Virus record (IMG/VR): IMGVR_UViG_3300036853_000446
Span: 1-64,000 of that record
Direction: 5' to 3' (one strand)
DNA: 64,000 bases
From: a virus
Part shown: positions 23,135 through 32,609 of the stretch, in pieces
Layout of the letters: every line of letters begins with the position of its first letter
How positions within the stretch are numbered: position 1 is the stretch's first letter
Position numbers and translations under genes: made by a program
The notes under the pieces: model-generated
What the model was told of the DNA's origin: nothing
Databases searched by the model: none
What the model saw: the letters and a program-made list of their open reading frames with translations, nothing else

Positions 23135-23731
23135 TCAGGTGAATCGCGCTGTGCCGGCCGTCTGTACGTCAAACATGACGATGGATTGATTGAGGCTCAC
23201 GTGCTGCACGGCGACCTCGATCTCGAGACCTCCGAGCGTCTCGACCGCCCACGAATATGGATGCCGACCAAAGTTGTGGTTGACGATCCATGTCGCCGTC
23301 GCCGGGAACGTTTCGCTGTATGACTCGCCGGCTCCGGCGGGACCCGTAGCTCCTGTCGCTCCGGCGGGACCCGCAGGTCCTGTCGCCCCCGTAGCTCCTG
23401 CGGGACCTGCAACCATGACTACCTCCTCGGAATACAAAACGAGAGTTGGGTTTCCGGGCCACTTAAAGCCGCGCCTCAGCTCAAAGTGCCAGCGTTCGAA
23501 GCCCGGATCGACAACCAGTGAAACGGTGGACCCTGTGTACGGCGCCAGGAAGTCGGTCGCGACGAGTGGATCGCTAGCGAACGCAAGCTCCGAGTGAGCG
23601 ACCCGGGGAAACTTGATCCCTAGGGTAATTTGCCCAAAGTTTGCCTCTGAACGAACGTCGAAGCTGAGGACGTCATCGGGTTCGATATCGGTTCCCGCCG
23701 AGGGAACGACATTCAGGAACTCGAACGCCAC
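23135..23731 (-). CDS. Short collagen-like fibre or adaptor protein (198 aa)
   Basis: GTG start with AAAGG about 9 bases upstream. Residues 1-105 form a beta-rich domain. Residues 109-135 are nine GXY triplets ([16 protein letters not shown]). Residues 138-198 form a terminal beta domain (ATWIVNHNFGRHPYSWAVET) like the C-terminal domain of the neighbouring fibre (QYDITHNLNTNDVQVVVY), with the shared theme of an N-H-N hook followed by V-x-V strands. This suggests modular exchange between fibre genes. A probable role is a short fibre or connector in the adsorption apparatus. Confidence 0.75.
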   Translation of the reverse strand: MAFEFLNVVPSAGTDIEPDDVLSFDVRSEANFGQITLGIKFPRVAHSELAFASDPLVATDFLAPYTGSTVSLVVDPGFERWHFELRRGFKWPGNPTLVLYSEEVVMVAGPAGATGATGPAGPAGATGATGPAGAGESYSETFPATATWIVNHNFGRHPYSWAVETLGGLEIEVAVQHVSLNQSIVMFDVQTAGTARFT

Positions 23732-23873
23732 TCGCCGGGCCTTTCGAGTGAGGGGGTCATGACGGCGTTAACTCGTCAGACGGTGTCGTGTTCTTTCAGG
23801 CAGTGACTTTATTACATCTTGCATTTGCATCCTCGCAGATGCTGAGGACGGTGCATCAATGCTTTCTTGCGAT

Positions 23874-24446
23874 TCAGATGATGTTGCCGAAGCCGCGCCC
23901 CGAACCCGCAAACGGGGCCGAAGGGCCTACGATGGGCTGCGGTAGAACGAGCGACATGAACGTGCTCTCGAGGCCTCGTCCGAGCGCCCGTGCTAGCCGA
24001 GTGCCCACGTCGTTGGTCATGCCAACTGCGGCGAATCCCGCTCGAATTGGCGGAAACGCAGGCGGAGGCTTAAACGTCGCGACCCCTGCCCCTGTTCCTA
24101 CACCGGCGTGCACCGTGTTCGTGAAGCCCTGCGCGTAAAGCGCCACGAGACCGTTCGTCAGGCCCAAGATGAAGGCGGGGGCGAGCACGCCGATGAGCTT
24201 CTGCGCGTGCATCCCTGCCATCAGATTGGCGTAGAGCAGGGGCTGCGCGAGGATGATCGGCACGGGCAGCCCCTTTCCCGTCCCGACCGTCCCCACGTCG
24301 GTCGTGTTGATCGAGATGGTCGGCGTCCAAACGCTCAGACCGATCCCGAGCCCCCTCGCGAGCTTCGGTACCCCGACACCTAACATGGCCGTTGCCACCA
24401 GGTTCGGAATGAGGGTCGCCATCGCTTGCGGAGTCGTGACGGGCAC
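23874..24446 (-). CDS. Spike-associated virion protein (190 aa)
   Basis: GTG start (24446). The protein is hydrophobic and Gly/Ala-rich with internal pseudo-repeats (ATLIPNLVATAMLGVGVPKL ... LARGLGIGLSVW, then AAVGMTNDVGTRLARALGRG). It ends in LPQPIVGPSAPFAGSGRGFG. This two-lobed pattern is familiar from phage virion proteins encoded just after the gp5/VgrG-like spike, which matches its position. It could be a spike-capping or hub-closing protein. The hydrophobic stretches look like buried helices rather than transmembrane segments. The function is inferred from position. Confidence 0.6.
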   Translation of the reverse strand: MPVTTPQAMATLIPNLVATAMLGVGVPKLARGLGIGLSVWTPTISINTTDVGTVGTGKGLPVPIILAQPLLYANLMAGMHAQKLIGVLAPAFILGLTNGLVALYAQGFTNTVHAGVGTGAGVATFKPPPAFPPIRAGFAAVGMTNDVGTRLARALGRGLESTFMSLVLPQPIVGPSAPFAGSGRGFGNII

Positions 24447-24473
24447 GACCCAAACGGCCTATTGAAAGAACCT

Positions 24474-26648
24474 TCACATCGCCCGAACCACGGCGCTGCC
24501 TTGAAGGGGGAGATTGGTGATGTAATCGAGACTCGGCGCCCCGGGCGGAAGGATCGGTAAGCCTCGGACCACGCCCAAGACTGCCACCACGCCCCCGAGC
24601 AGAATTTGCGGGGAAGTAATGCTCACCGCAATCGCGGCGGTCATGTTGATGGCCAGTCCCGCGGTCAGCGAAATGGCTCCCGCAGCGGCGCTCAAAGACA
24701 TCGCGCCCGCTGCCGTCGAGAGGGACACTGCCCCGGCGCCCACGGAGGCAGAAAAGCTCCCCGTGCCCACCACGACAGAGAAGGCTCCCGCCGGGTTATT
24801 GAAGGTCGTTGCTCCCGCCGCCGTCGTATAGGTCGTGGCCCCCGCCGCGACGGTTTGGGTCACCCCACCCGCGAGCACGGTCAGGAGCTTCCCGCCCAAG
24901 GCGACCGTCTCTTGGTACTGCAGGGCGTAGTTGATCTGGGTCTTCCCCGCGATCATCTGATTCATTTCGCCAGCATTGATGCTGACGCCACTGATCGCAT
25001 TGAGATTGTACCGGTCGGCCTCCGTCTTGTAGAGACCGCTGGCCGTGGTAACCCGCGAACCTTCGATCAGAGTCTCTTGTCGTCCGGTTATGGTCGAGCG
25101 CTTGACCCCTCGGATTTCCTCGTCCGAGGCGACGTCATTCTCGTTCGGATTACCGTCGTAGATCGTCTTCACGCCCGAGTGATACTGGACCGTGACGGCA
25201 TTCCCTTTGGCGTCGCGACCGATATCGAGATGCACGCCCCCCTCCAGAGTAATGTGCGCCGAAATGCGGTCGGGCGTCGAGGCCCCGAGGAAAGCCTTGA
25301 GCGCTCCGCCTAAACTCACTTCGGCAGAGATGTTCTTCGATCCGCTCGGATACTCTTCGTTCGTAGAGCCCGGAGCGCTCAGGAACATCTTGCCCTGTTT
25401 GCTCACCGCGAACGTGAAGGCGTTGGCTTCGCCGCGGGTGCCCTCGGGCGGACGGATCCGCAGCATGTAGGCGCCGGCCTGAGTATTGACCTCCGAGTCC
25501 GGACTCGTCGGACGACGGTCGACCGCCTCGAGAGTGAGCTTTCCGAGCCGGTGCGATCTAAAATCGTCGAAGAGCTTCGGCTTCAAGACTTGGGCGTATT
25601 TGCGCTGGCCATCGGTCGAATTGAGGGTGTTGCCGACGAGGGTCCCGTAGACGCGCTCGATATAGGGGAGCCGGCGATCCATCGAGAAGCCGTCGATTTC
25701 CTCCTGCACCTCCTGCGTCAGGTCTGTCGTATGGCTGATTTCCAGCCGGTCCTCGACGAAGGCGTCGGCGCCGCTGTCCGGATCGTCGATGCTTCCGCCG
25801 CGAATCGTGGGCGGGTAGTGAGCCTTGCGACCGTTGGCGAAGGCGACCGCAGGGAAGTTCACCTCATCGTTGAACAGCTCGAGAACCTGCCCGTCCGCGT
25901 TGGCAAACCTAGGTTCTGCGCCCTTGGTCGCCCCGGGCCCTGCCTCCTGCAGCTCGTCGCGCCCATAGTACGGGTGGCTCGATTCCTCGGATCGAAGCGT
26001 TCCGTCACTTTCGAAGATGTCCTCCGGGAGGAAAAACGCGCTACGCCGGAGAGGCCCCGAGATGCGGCGAATCCCCGCTTCGTTCTCCACCCGATGAATC
26101 GACGAGAGGACGCGCGTTCGGTCGATCGCACGCAGCTCGAGCGCGTCTCCCGCCCGGTTCATCGCCCGCACGTCGCTCGTCAAAGTAAATTCGGCGCCCG
26201 CCGACGACATGCCGCCAACCTCTCCCTGCTTCAGATAGAGCCGCTTGAAGCGGGTCGTCTTGCCGAACAGGGCTTCGAATTCCGGCCGCGTGCTTTCGTC
26301 TATCTTGGCTGGATCGTCGGGGGCGATCGGGTCGAATCGCCAGCTGCTTCGGATTGCCGCCGGGAGGTATCCGAGGATGGTTGCCTCGTGCAGCTTGCTC
26401 TGGATGCGACGGTACCCGATAATCGCGAGGGAGTTGACCTCGGGCACGCCACCCCAGAAGCTTCGCGGCCCGTACAAGCCTTGGCTCAGAGGGATCTCGA
26501 ATCGCTCCGACGGGGCGCCCGTCAGGATCTTGAGATCGGCCTTCATGTTGACCTCGTCCACTCGCTGGACGATCGCGATCTTGATGCTGTAATCGTCCCC
26601 GGAGAACTGCGCGCCGGGGGTCTTTCCGATGAGGTCCTTGTTGCTCAT
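24474..26648 (-). CDS. gp5/VgrG-like baseplate spike protein (724 aa)
   Basis: Its ATG overlaps the stop of the hub gene (ATGA). The N-terminal ~110 residues have the OB-fold pattern of gp5/VgrG/gpV spikes (IKIAIVQRVDEVNMKADLKI ... VNSLAIIGYRR). The C-terminal ~130 residues are short Ala/Gly/Ser/Thr strands (TQTVAAGATTYTTAAGATTF; GAGAVSLSTAAGAMSLSAAA), the signature of an intertwined trimeric beta-helix. A Pro-rich tip follows (LPILPPGAPS). The middle third is unassigned. Unlike T4 gp5, the lysozyme domain is not here but in the hub-region gene at 30177-31964. It forms the membrane-piercing needle below the hub. Confidence 0.75.
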   Translation of the reverse strand: MSNKDLIGKTPGAQFSGDDYSIKIAIVQRVDEVNMKADLKILTGAPSERFEIPLSQGLYGPRSFWGGVPEVNSLAIIGYRRIQSKLHEATILGYLPAAIRSSWRFDPIAPDDPAKIDESTRPEFEALFGKTTRFKRLYLKQGEVGGMSSAGAEFTLTSDVRAMNRAGDALELRAIDRTRVLSSIHRVENEAGIRRISGPLRRSAFFLPEDIFESDGTLRSEESSHPYYGRDELQEAGPGATKGAEPRFANADGQVLELFNDEVNFPAVAFANGRKAHYPPTIRGGSIDDPDSGADAFVEDRLEISHTTDLTQEVQEEIDGFSMDRRLPYIERVYGTLVGNTLNSTDGQRKYAQVLKPKLFDDFRSHRLGKLTLEAVDRRPTSPDSEVNTQAGAYMLRIRPPEGTRGEANAFTFAVSKQGKMFLSAPGSTNEEYPSGSKNISAEVSLGGALKAFLGASTPDRISAHITLEGGVHLDIGRDAKGNAVTVQYHSGVKTIYDGNPNENDVASDEEIRGVKRSTITGRQETLIEGSRVTTASGLYKTEADRYNLNAISGVSINAGEMNQMIAGKTQINYALQYQETVALGGKLLTVLAGGVTQTVAAGATTYTTAAGATTFNNPAGAFSVVVGTGSFSASVGAGAVSLSTAAGAMSLSAAAGAISLTAGLAINMTAAIAVSITSPQILLGGVVAVLGVVRGLPILPPGAPSLDYITNLPLQGSAVVRAM

Positions 26649-29600
26649 GGCGTCCGCTCGAGCTGCCGAAGCTTGGCGTTGGCATTGTCCCGCTGCTGGG
26701 CAGTTTTGACCCGCTCGGCCTGCAGGTTAGCGAGGCTCTCGCCGACGTCGATTTTGCCGTGCACTCCTACGACAAGGCTCTTCGAGTCGCGAGCGGCGAT
26801 GAGGCGCCGCTCCTCGGCGTCCAGACTGCGAATCTTTTCGTTTGCCTGGTCGATCTGACGGTTCAGCGCCGCGCGCTTCGGCTCGCGCCGAAGATTGTCG
26901 CCAAAGGCCTTCCAGGACCGTGGGATATCGCTGACGGCCGTGCTCCCCTGCAAAGCCAAGGCTCTGGGGTCCCCGCCTATGGCGCGACTGGAGACCGAAA
27001 ACGGCGGACTGAACGGGCTCGGCGGAGTCTGGTTCTCGTCGCTGGAAATTATTGTCGCACGGTCTGGCCCGCGAATGAGCTGACCGCGGAGAGCCTTCTC
27101 GTACTCCTGGTGGGGGGCATCGAGCACCTCGTACAAGTTCGCGAGAAAGGTTTCGACCTTCGAGATGGTCTGCCCCAGATTTAGCGTCGTTGAGTGTGAG
27201 ACCGGCGAGTTGAGGTCGAGACTCGACAGGCTCGCGAATGGGTCATCGTCCCCCGTGACCTTTACCTTCTGAGCTTTGAAAAGCTCAATCTGAGCGAGAA
27301 TCTCCACCTCCTCCTTGGCCAAAGGCGCGTCTATTCCTTGGGCAACAACCAACGGATCATTCGCCGTGAGGGCTGCCAGCCTCCGCACTTCGACGAGCTG
27401 CTCGTTCAGTTCGACGAGTTGTCGACCCACCACCGTCGAGGCATTGCTCGACCGGTCAGCGGCCGTGCCCTTCAAGAATTCGACCTGGTAGCCCACGTTC
27501 ATGAACGCAAGCTCGGCTCTGCCAAGCAAACAAGCGCATTGCTGGTCCGCCCCGCCATCGTCCTTCAACTTCATGCCCATCTCGGCAATGGTGAGCGCTC
27601 GCGAGAGCTGAGAAACCTCGACGCTGGCGGGACGCCCCCGATTGACCGGTGAGTTGAGCGGTGCCGTATCGATAAAATTGAGCCCCGTACCCATGAAAGT
27701 CGGCGTTGGCGTTTCGGGATTGATAGCCGTTTCGAGATCCCCCGGCGCCATCCCCGCCACCGCATCGGCAATGTTCCCATAGGCAGAAGCGGTCAAGGTC
27801 GTCAGCCCATGTGACTGGGCCTGAAGCATGGGAAATAGGCCACCAGCGAGCGCAAGCTGCGTGTCGATGACCGATTTAGTGTTCCCCTGGTCGCCATTCA
27901 AAACGAGGGACCCGTCTCGCAGCGCGATGCCTCGCCCATAGAGGTGGTGTCCGACGACCTCAAAACCGCGTTCGTCAGAGACCGGTCGGATTGTTGCCGT
28001 GCCGTGCGCGTTGGACAAAGCCGCACCGGTGTCGGACGAGACCTCGATGCTGGTGATGGGCAGCTGGACGATTTCCTGGAGAACCCGCGTCTTGTTCCCG
28101 CCCGCCTTATCGCCACTCAACATCTCGTAAACGTACGTGTAGACGCCCGCGGAGGTCATGCCGTAGATGTATCGACCGTCGAGGTGCCGGTCGATCAGAT
28201 CGCGGGTCTGGTTCTGGACGAGTCCCGCCTCGAGGTTCTTGCGATTCTCATTAGCTGCGGTCACGTCCCGAGTCTTTGAAGGTTTACTTGGCGAAGTCTT
28301 CTCACCCGCATTCAATTTGAAAGTCGCGGTGTCCGGCTTGTAAGGCCGCGTGTAGACCATGTTCACGTTGGGGTAACCGACGATACGCCCTGTCTTCGGA
28401 TGCCGCAGGACGAGGGGCTCGTAGGGGTCTTGGGTAAACGTTCCAGCCTGTTGGTTCGTCGGCGGAGTTTCCGCCGCTAGACCGATGTGCACATTGAAAT
28501 GGCCGAATTGCGAGAGTTCGTTTGCCGTCGGCTTCGACCGCAAAACGAGAGGCACGGACGACTCCACAGAGGTTGCTTTGCCAGAGTTTGCCTTGTCAAC
28601 CGCGGCACTTGCGGTCTTCGGCGGTTTCGGTCTTTCGACCTTGGTGAGCTGGATGCTGCCGATTCCCTTGGGCGCTATGAACTTGCCACGTCGTGCCGTC
28701 AGGGTGAGCTGCGTCTGGGCACGGCCGCCGAACGACAAGCTGTGGCTGATGCCGCTCAGGTACCAGATCTGATCCTTCGGAGCGAGATAGACCGGAAACC
28801 CGAGCCGTAGCTCAGGTCGCATGGGAATGGTCACCGTAGCCCGGTGCCTGTGGGCGTTGATTCTGTCGAGCATGTCCAAGCCGGCATAAAACATCGCCTC
28901 GCCGTTGCTGAGATACTCGGCGTTCATGCTCTGCACGCGCCAGCCGTATTGCCGAAGCAGGTGGTAGTCCGTCACCTGACTGACCGGCGTGTTAAAATCC
29001 GACGTTACCGAGTGGTCCATCGCACCGCCGTCGTACGTCCCGCTCATTTGGAGCTGTGTGATAACCTCTGCTTCCGACTCGGAGATGTTCCAATCGATGA
29101 TGTCGATGTCTTGAATCCACGACACAGGCTTATTGCTCAACGTGTCGAGGTTGTAAAATGGTGGCTTGAAGACGATGTCTCCCGTCGCGTCCATAAAGAA
29201 CTCGAAGCCCACCGCCTCTTTTGCAACGTTGGCAAGCTCGAGTTTGGTCTGAAACTCGCTTTGCCACATGTTCGGGGGGCCGGCATTCGAGATGTTTGAG
29301 CGGAACGCATACACACTCGAAGCAGGATCGAAGAAGGCTTGACTCGAAGCCTCGCCGCCATTGGCATTCCGCACAGCCGTCGACGCGACTTTATTCCCAC
29401 CCGGCTTCGTGCCCGACGGTTGACTCGCGAAGATGGCATCGCCCCGCACGGCAGCGCCCTCCATTCCATAGAGCAGGAGGTTACTGCGCATCTGGCCGAA
29501 CCGTGCGTTCCAATAGGCCGTTATGTCGCCACGAAGGGCATTGAAGGTCCCAGGGGATTGCGCCTCCCGAGTCGTGCTCACGAGCGAGCCTTGTGCTTGA

Positions 29601-30175
29601 ACGACGTCGCCCATCGACTGTTGCGCCAGGCTCCAGATGATGTCGTAAACATTGGCACCATGGAAGACGTTACCCGTATTGGTGTCCCTCCCCATCTGTC
29701 CCCCAGTCTGCGTGAATGCGGGATTAATGTTCATCTTGGAGAGTTCCCACCACTTTAGGATATCAGCACAGCTGATGCTGACGGTATGCTCGCCCGAAGA
29801 ATAGTTGTCCGAGACCTCGGTGATGAGCCCCCAAAAGATGGGATAATACTGAGGCATCCCACCAACGAGATAGTAGCCCTTGGCATAAATCTCGATTTCC
29901 ATCATGGGAATGACCACTGCGACGCCATCAACGAAGAAATCATCAACGGAATGCTGCGGGATGCTCAGGTTAATACTGGCCGAACCCGGAGCACTGTCGA
30001 CGTTCAAGTCGACTTGAACGCTCGTGACGTATTTGTTGAAATCGAAGCGCCGCCGACAGTTGGAACACGCGGTGAGGTCAGGACGCCCGTTGATGTAGAC
30101 GAGCGCGTCTGGCGCCGTGACCACCGTCGGTCGGCTACCTTGCTGCCAGGTTCCTTGAAAGGGCCCGCGAGCCAT
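26645..30175 (-). CDS. Baseplate hub protein, gpD/gp27-like (1176 aa)
   Basis: The N-terminal ~480 residues match the hub/late-control D pattern: paired beta-barrel strands (VTSVQVDLNVDSAPGSASIN; IPMMEIEIYAKGYYLVGG), a YYPIFWGLITEVSDNYSSG segment, and ISCADILKWWE. Two cysteines (C37, C40; CSNC) may bind metal. The remaining ~650 residues are not typical of gp27 (391 aa). They include disordered Pro/Lys-rich parts and a C-terminal coiled coil (RQIDQANEKIRSLDAEERRL). The stop overlaps the spike gene start, as expected for partners that assemble together. It trimerises to join the tube to the spike. Confidence 0.75.
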   Translation of the reverse strand: MARGPFQGTWQQGSRPTVVTAPDALVYINGRPDLTACSNCRRRFDFNKYVTSVQVDLNVDSAPGSASINLSIPQHSVDDFFVDGVAVVIPMMEIEIYAKGYYLVGGMPQYYPIFWGLITEVSDNYSSGEHTVSISCADILKWWELSKMNINPAFTQTGGQMGRDTNTGNVFHGANVYDIIWSLAQQSMGDVVQAQGSLVSTTREAQSPGTFNALRGDITAYWNARFGQMRSNLLLYGMEGAAVRGDAIFASQPSGTKPGGNKVASTAVRNANGGEASSQAFFDPASSVYAFRSNISNAGPPNMWQSEFQTKLELANVAKEAVGFEFFMDATGDIVFKPPFYNLDTLSNKPVSWIQDIDIIDWNISESEAEVITQLQMSGTYDGGAMDHSVTSDFNTPVSQVTDYHLLRQYGWRVQSMNAEYLSNGEAMFYAGLDMLDRINAHRHRATVTIPMRPELRLGFPVYLAPKDQIWYLSGISHSLSFGGRAQTQLTLTARRGKFIAPKGIGSIQLTKVERPKPPKTASAAVDKANSGKATSVESSVPLVLRSKPTANELSQFGHFNVHIGLAAETPPTNQQAGTFTQDPYEPLVLRHPKTGRIVGYPNVNMVYTRPYKPDTATFKLNAGEKTSPSKPSKTRDVTAANENRKNLEAGLVQNQTRDLIDRHLDGRYIYGMTSAGVYTYVYEMLSGDKAGGNKTRVLQEIVQLPITSIEVSSDTGAALSNAHGTATIRPVSDERGFEVVGHHLYGRGIALRDGSLVLNGDQGNTKSVIDTQLALAGGLFPMLQAQSHGLTTLTASAYGNIADAVAGMAPGDLETAINPETPTPTFMGTGLNFIDTAPLNSPVNRGRPASVEVSQLSRALTIAEMGMKLKDDGGADQQCACLLGRAELAFMNVGYQVEFLKGTAADRSSNASTVVGRQLVELNEQLVEVRRLAALTANDPLVVAQGIDAPLAKEEVEILAQIELFKAQKVKVTGDDDPFASLSSLDLNSPVSHSTTLNLGQTISKVETFLANLYEVLDAPHQEYEKALRGQLIRGPDRATIISSDENQTPPSPFSPPFSVSSRAIGGDPRALALQGSTAVSDIPRSWKAFGDNLRREPKRAALNRQIDQANEKIRSLDAEERRLIAARDSKSLVVGVHGKIDVGESLANLQAERVKTAQQRDNANAKLRQLERTP

Positions 30176-30176
30176 T

Positions 30177-31964
30177 CTACGGATTCCTCGTGCCCGCTGC
30201 CGCTAACACGAAATCCGCGGCGGCATTCAGCGTCGCTTGGACAGCGTTCGCGTTTACGACGCTGCCGCCAAAAGCCGCGACATCGGCAGAGGCCGCGACA
30301 TCGACAATGCTGGCTATCGAAGTGTCCTGTGACTGCGTGGGCAACCCGGCCCGGCCGCCTTTGAATGCGACCGCGTCGCCGTAGGTGAAATCAGGCGGCA
30401 AGTCGAGAAGGAATGCCGCACGCACCGTAAACTCGAAATCGTACTCGACCGTGAACGGCTTCATATCGGTCTCTCGCACATTGAGCGAGTCGAAGCTTCC
30501 GATGTAGAGAATGTTGTCATAGAACAAATAGACCGACCCGACCGTCGTGAGCAGGAGGTCGCGGTCCGTTTGGCTCACGTCCGACAGGTACATCCCGCCG
30601 TTGTTGCGATAGAGCAGGTAAAGCGATTGGAAATTCTGCCAGCCCATGCTGACGTTGCGCGCGTGCCGGGTAAGCCCAGGCCCTCCGCGGCCGAGCCCCG
30701 GGGCGGCATCAATGGCGTAGAAAGCCGCCACCTGTCCGGAGCCGGAGATCTTGTCCTGGTCATCGCCCCAGTATTCGATGATGGGCCCCTTCCGACCCCA
30801 GTTGCCATCGCTCGCGATCTTCTGCGATTTGACGCTGAAGCTGTTGGGATTGACGAGCAGACGCAACGGCGGTGTGTTCTGCATGTCCTGCAATGCGGCC
30901 TTAATGGCCTTGCGGTAACTGAACTGGCTGGCCGAGTAGTCGAGCTGTGTGAGGTCGGCTTGGCGCGCGAGTCCTCGTCTGAATGCGTTTGCATTCTGCG
31001 AGCCATAACCTGCAAAACCGGATGAATCGGCATCGGCGGCTAACGGAACGGGCTGAGCAGGATCCAGGACCCGGCGATCGAAACTCTGTCTCTCGATTGA
31101 ACGTCGAGCGACCTGCCAAGCCGATACGACCTTTCCCTCCTTGCCTTTGACGCGGACCTTGTTGAAGGCATCAAATTCGGCGCTGGCACCGCCGAAATCT
31201 CCCGCGTTGAGCTTCTTGGCGAGTGTACTCCGGGCGAATGCTCCACCACCGATGTTGAAGGCGAGGCTGACCATGGCGTCGAACTGTCCCTGGGTAACAG
31301 GCACCTTAATTGTGTTGGCCACAGCCCTCTCGAACGTATCAACGTCGGCACGAAACGCCGCATCTACCTGCTCTTGCGTCCAGACTAGATCTTCCGTGAC
31401 CTCAGGCCCTGTGTGACCGATGCCGATCGTCAGCACGCCCCCAGAATCCTGGTAGGCCTTCAGCCTGTTACCTTCAAATTTCGCAATGAGTCCCTTCCCA
31501 ACTGAAGAGATCTGACGTGGGACGATGAACTCTTCTGTATCCGCGCGGGCGATCGCTGCCTCAGCTTCGGCGGTTTGGGCGTCGCCCGTCAGATTGGAGA
31601 TTACGCCCGACCTGTCGAGACGTTGGCTCTCATCCATCTGGATGTTCGGAGGAAGAATCCCGATCGCGAAGAGCGTCGGGTTGCGCCCCCTCGAGGGGAT
31701 GGCTGACATCGGAATGAAGCCTGCGGCAGCAGGGTCAGCCGTCAGCGAGAGGTCACGATAGAAAGTGAGCAGTCCCGGCACGTCGTTCCCGCCCTTCGAG
31801 CTGAAGGCGTAGACGGCAGGCTCATAATAGTTCGCCGAAGTCGAGATCTGCTGGCTGATTGACGCCGGAACCGCCTCGCTCGCAGTGCCTTGGCTGGGCG
31901 TGGGCGCCATGAGGGCACTGAAGCCCTGCCCCACCAACTTCGCTCGCTGTCTCGGCGTGCTCAT
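30177..31964 (-). CDS. Baseplate hub protein with GH24 lysozyme domain (595 aa)
   Basis: Residues ~153-300 are a T4-type GH24 lysozyme: E164 (KFEG), D173 (AYQDSGG) and T179 (LTIGIGHT) have exactly the spacing of T4 lysozyme E11-D20-T26, so the muramidase site is intact. The SLAFNIGGGAF motif and the C-terminal RRSIERQ helix also fit. Residues ~372-520 form a second domain related to the protein encoded just upstream (NPNSFSVKSQKI ... EYWGDDQDKISGSG versus NPANLSETNTKK ... QHWGDELVEVSADG). The likely role is local peptidoglycan cleavage during tail penetration. T4 carries this activity in gp5; here it sits in a different hub protein. No signal peptide, so it is probably not the lysis enzyme. 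Confidence 0.85.
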   Translation of the reverse strand: MSTPRQRAKLVGQGFSALMAPTPSQGTASEAVPASISQQISTSANYYEPAVYAFSSKGGNDVPGLLTFYRDLSLTADPAAAGFIPMSAIPSRGRNPTLFAIGILPPNIQMDESQRLDRSGVISNLTGDAQTAEAEAAIARADTEEFIVPRQISSVGKGLIAKFEGNRLKAYQDSGGVLTIGIGHTGPEVTEDLVWTQEQVDAAFRADVDTFERAVANTIKVPVTQGQFDAMVSLAFNIGGGAFARSTLAKKLNAGDFGGASAEFDAFNKVRVKGKEGKVVSAWQVARRSIERQSFDRRVLDPAQPVPLAADADSSGFAGYGSQNANAFRRGLARQADLTQLDYSASQFSYRKAIKAALQDMQNTPPLRLLVNPNSFSVKSQKIASDGNWGRKGPIIEYWGDDQDKISGSGQVAAFYAIDAAPGLGRGGPGLTRHARNVSMGWQNFQSLYLLYRNNGGMYLSDVSQTDRDLLLTTVGSVYLFYDNILYIGSFDSLNVRETDMKPFTVEYDFEFTVRAAFLLDLPPDFTYGDAVAFKGGRAGLPTQSQDTSIASIVDVAASADVAAFGGSVVNANAVQATLNAAADFVLAAAGTRNP

Positions 31965-31967
31965 GCG

Positions 31968-32609
31968 TCAGGGTGATGTAACGTTGAGACCCTGAAAGCT
32001 GGGACTTGGGCTAGCAGGGCGCTGACCGTTTGCCATCTGAAGGATCGTGTTCTCGATTTTGAAACTCCAGTTGAGCGTAAAGGCGAACGGGCTCGAGTCT
32101 GTCTCTGCCATCTCGAAAGACCGAAATCCACCGATGTACGTGCCTCGATCGTACATGAGGAGGACGTGTCCGCTCAGCACGATCTTGCCGAACGGATCGT
32201 ACACGGCGCCGTTGTTGTGGTAGAGATCATGAAGATCCCGGTAGCGGTCCCAGGCGATTGTCCTTTGCCGTAGGACCGAGCTGAGCCCGGTGTATAGATT
32301 GACAAACGCGCCCGTAGAACCGTCGGCGGACACTTCGACCAGTTCATCGCCCCAGTGCTGCTCGACCCAGCCGCCTCTTGTCTGAAAGCGCTCGACCTTC
32401 TTCGTGTTGGTCTCGCTCAGATTCGCCGGGTTGACGTGCATCACGAGAGCGTGCGGCAAGAGCACCTTCTGTTTGTCGAACGGGCTCGTGATCTGAAAGG
32501 CGAGCGGAATAGCGCCCTTCTTACGCTCAAGCGGATGGAGGTATCCCGTCTCGCTGCCGAACCGTGGCACCGCCTGGAAATCTGGGTTGGCTGAAGGGAT
32601 TGTCGGCAT
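31968..32609 (-). CDS. Baseplate hub / LysM-type tail protein (213 aa)
   Basis: The ATG overlaps the tape-measure stop (TGATG). The core (VMHVNPANLSETNTKKVERF ... GWVEQHWGDELVEVSADGST ... LSGHVLLMYDRGTYIGGF) is shared with the C-terminal half of the lysozyme-containing protein that follows, so the two are paralogues. Genes just after the tape measure in myoviruses usually encode the hub or tail-tip protein that contacts the tube (gp53 or XkdP-like position). That is the likely role, by context. The FAFTLNWSFKIEN motif near the end matches the EYDFEFTV motif of the paralogue. Confidence 0.65.
   Translation of the reverse strand: MPTIPSANPDFQAVPRFGSETGYLHPLERKKGAIPLAFQITSPFDKQKVLLPHALVMHVNPANLSETNTKKVERFQTRGGWVEQHWGDELVEVSADGSTGAFVNLYTGLSSVLRQRTIAWDRYRDLHDLYHNNGAVYDPFGKIVLSGHVLLMYDRGTYIGGFRSFEMAETDSSPFAFTLNWSFKIENTILQMANGQRPASPSPSFQGLNVTSP

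Noticed and set aside
25551-26858. 435-aa plus-strand frame opposite the spike and hub genes
   Set aside because: Antisense shadow of the spike gene; composition is Arg/Leu/Asp-heavy with no motif.
30177-31964. Lysozyme-domain protein as the host-lysis endolysin
   Set aside because: It lacks a signal or holin neighbour and is fused to a hub-type domain between baseplate genes; a tail-borne muramidase fits better.
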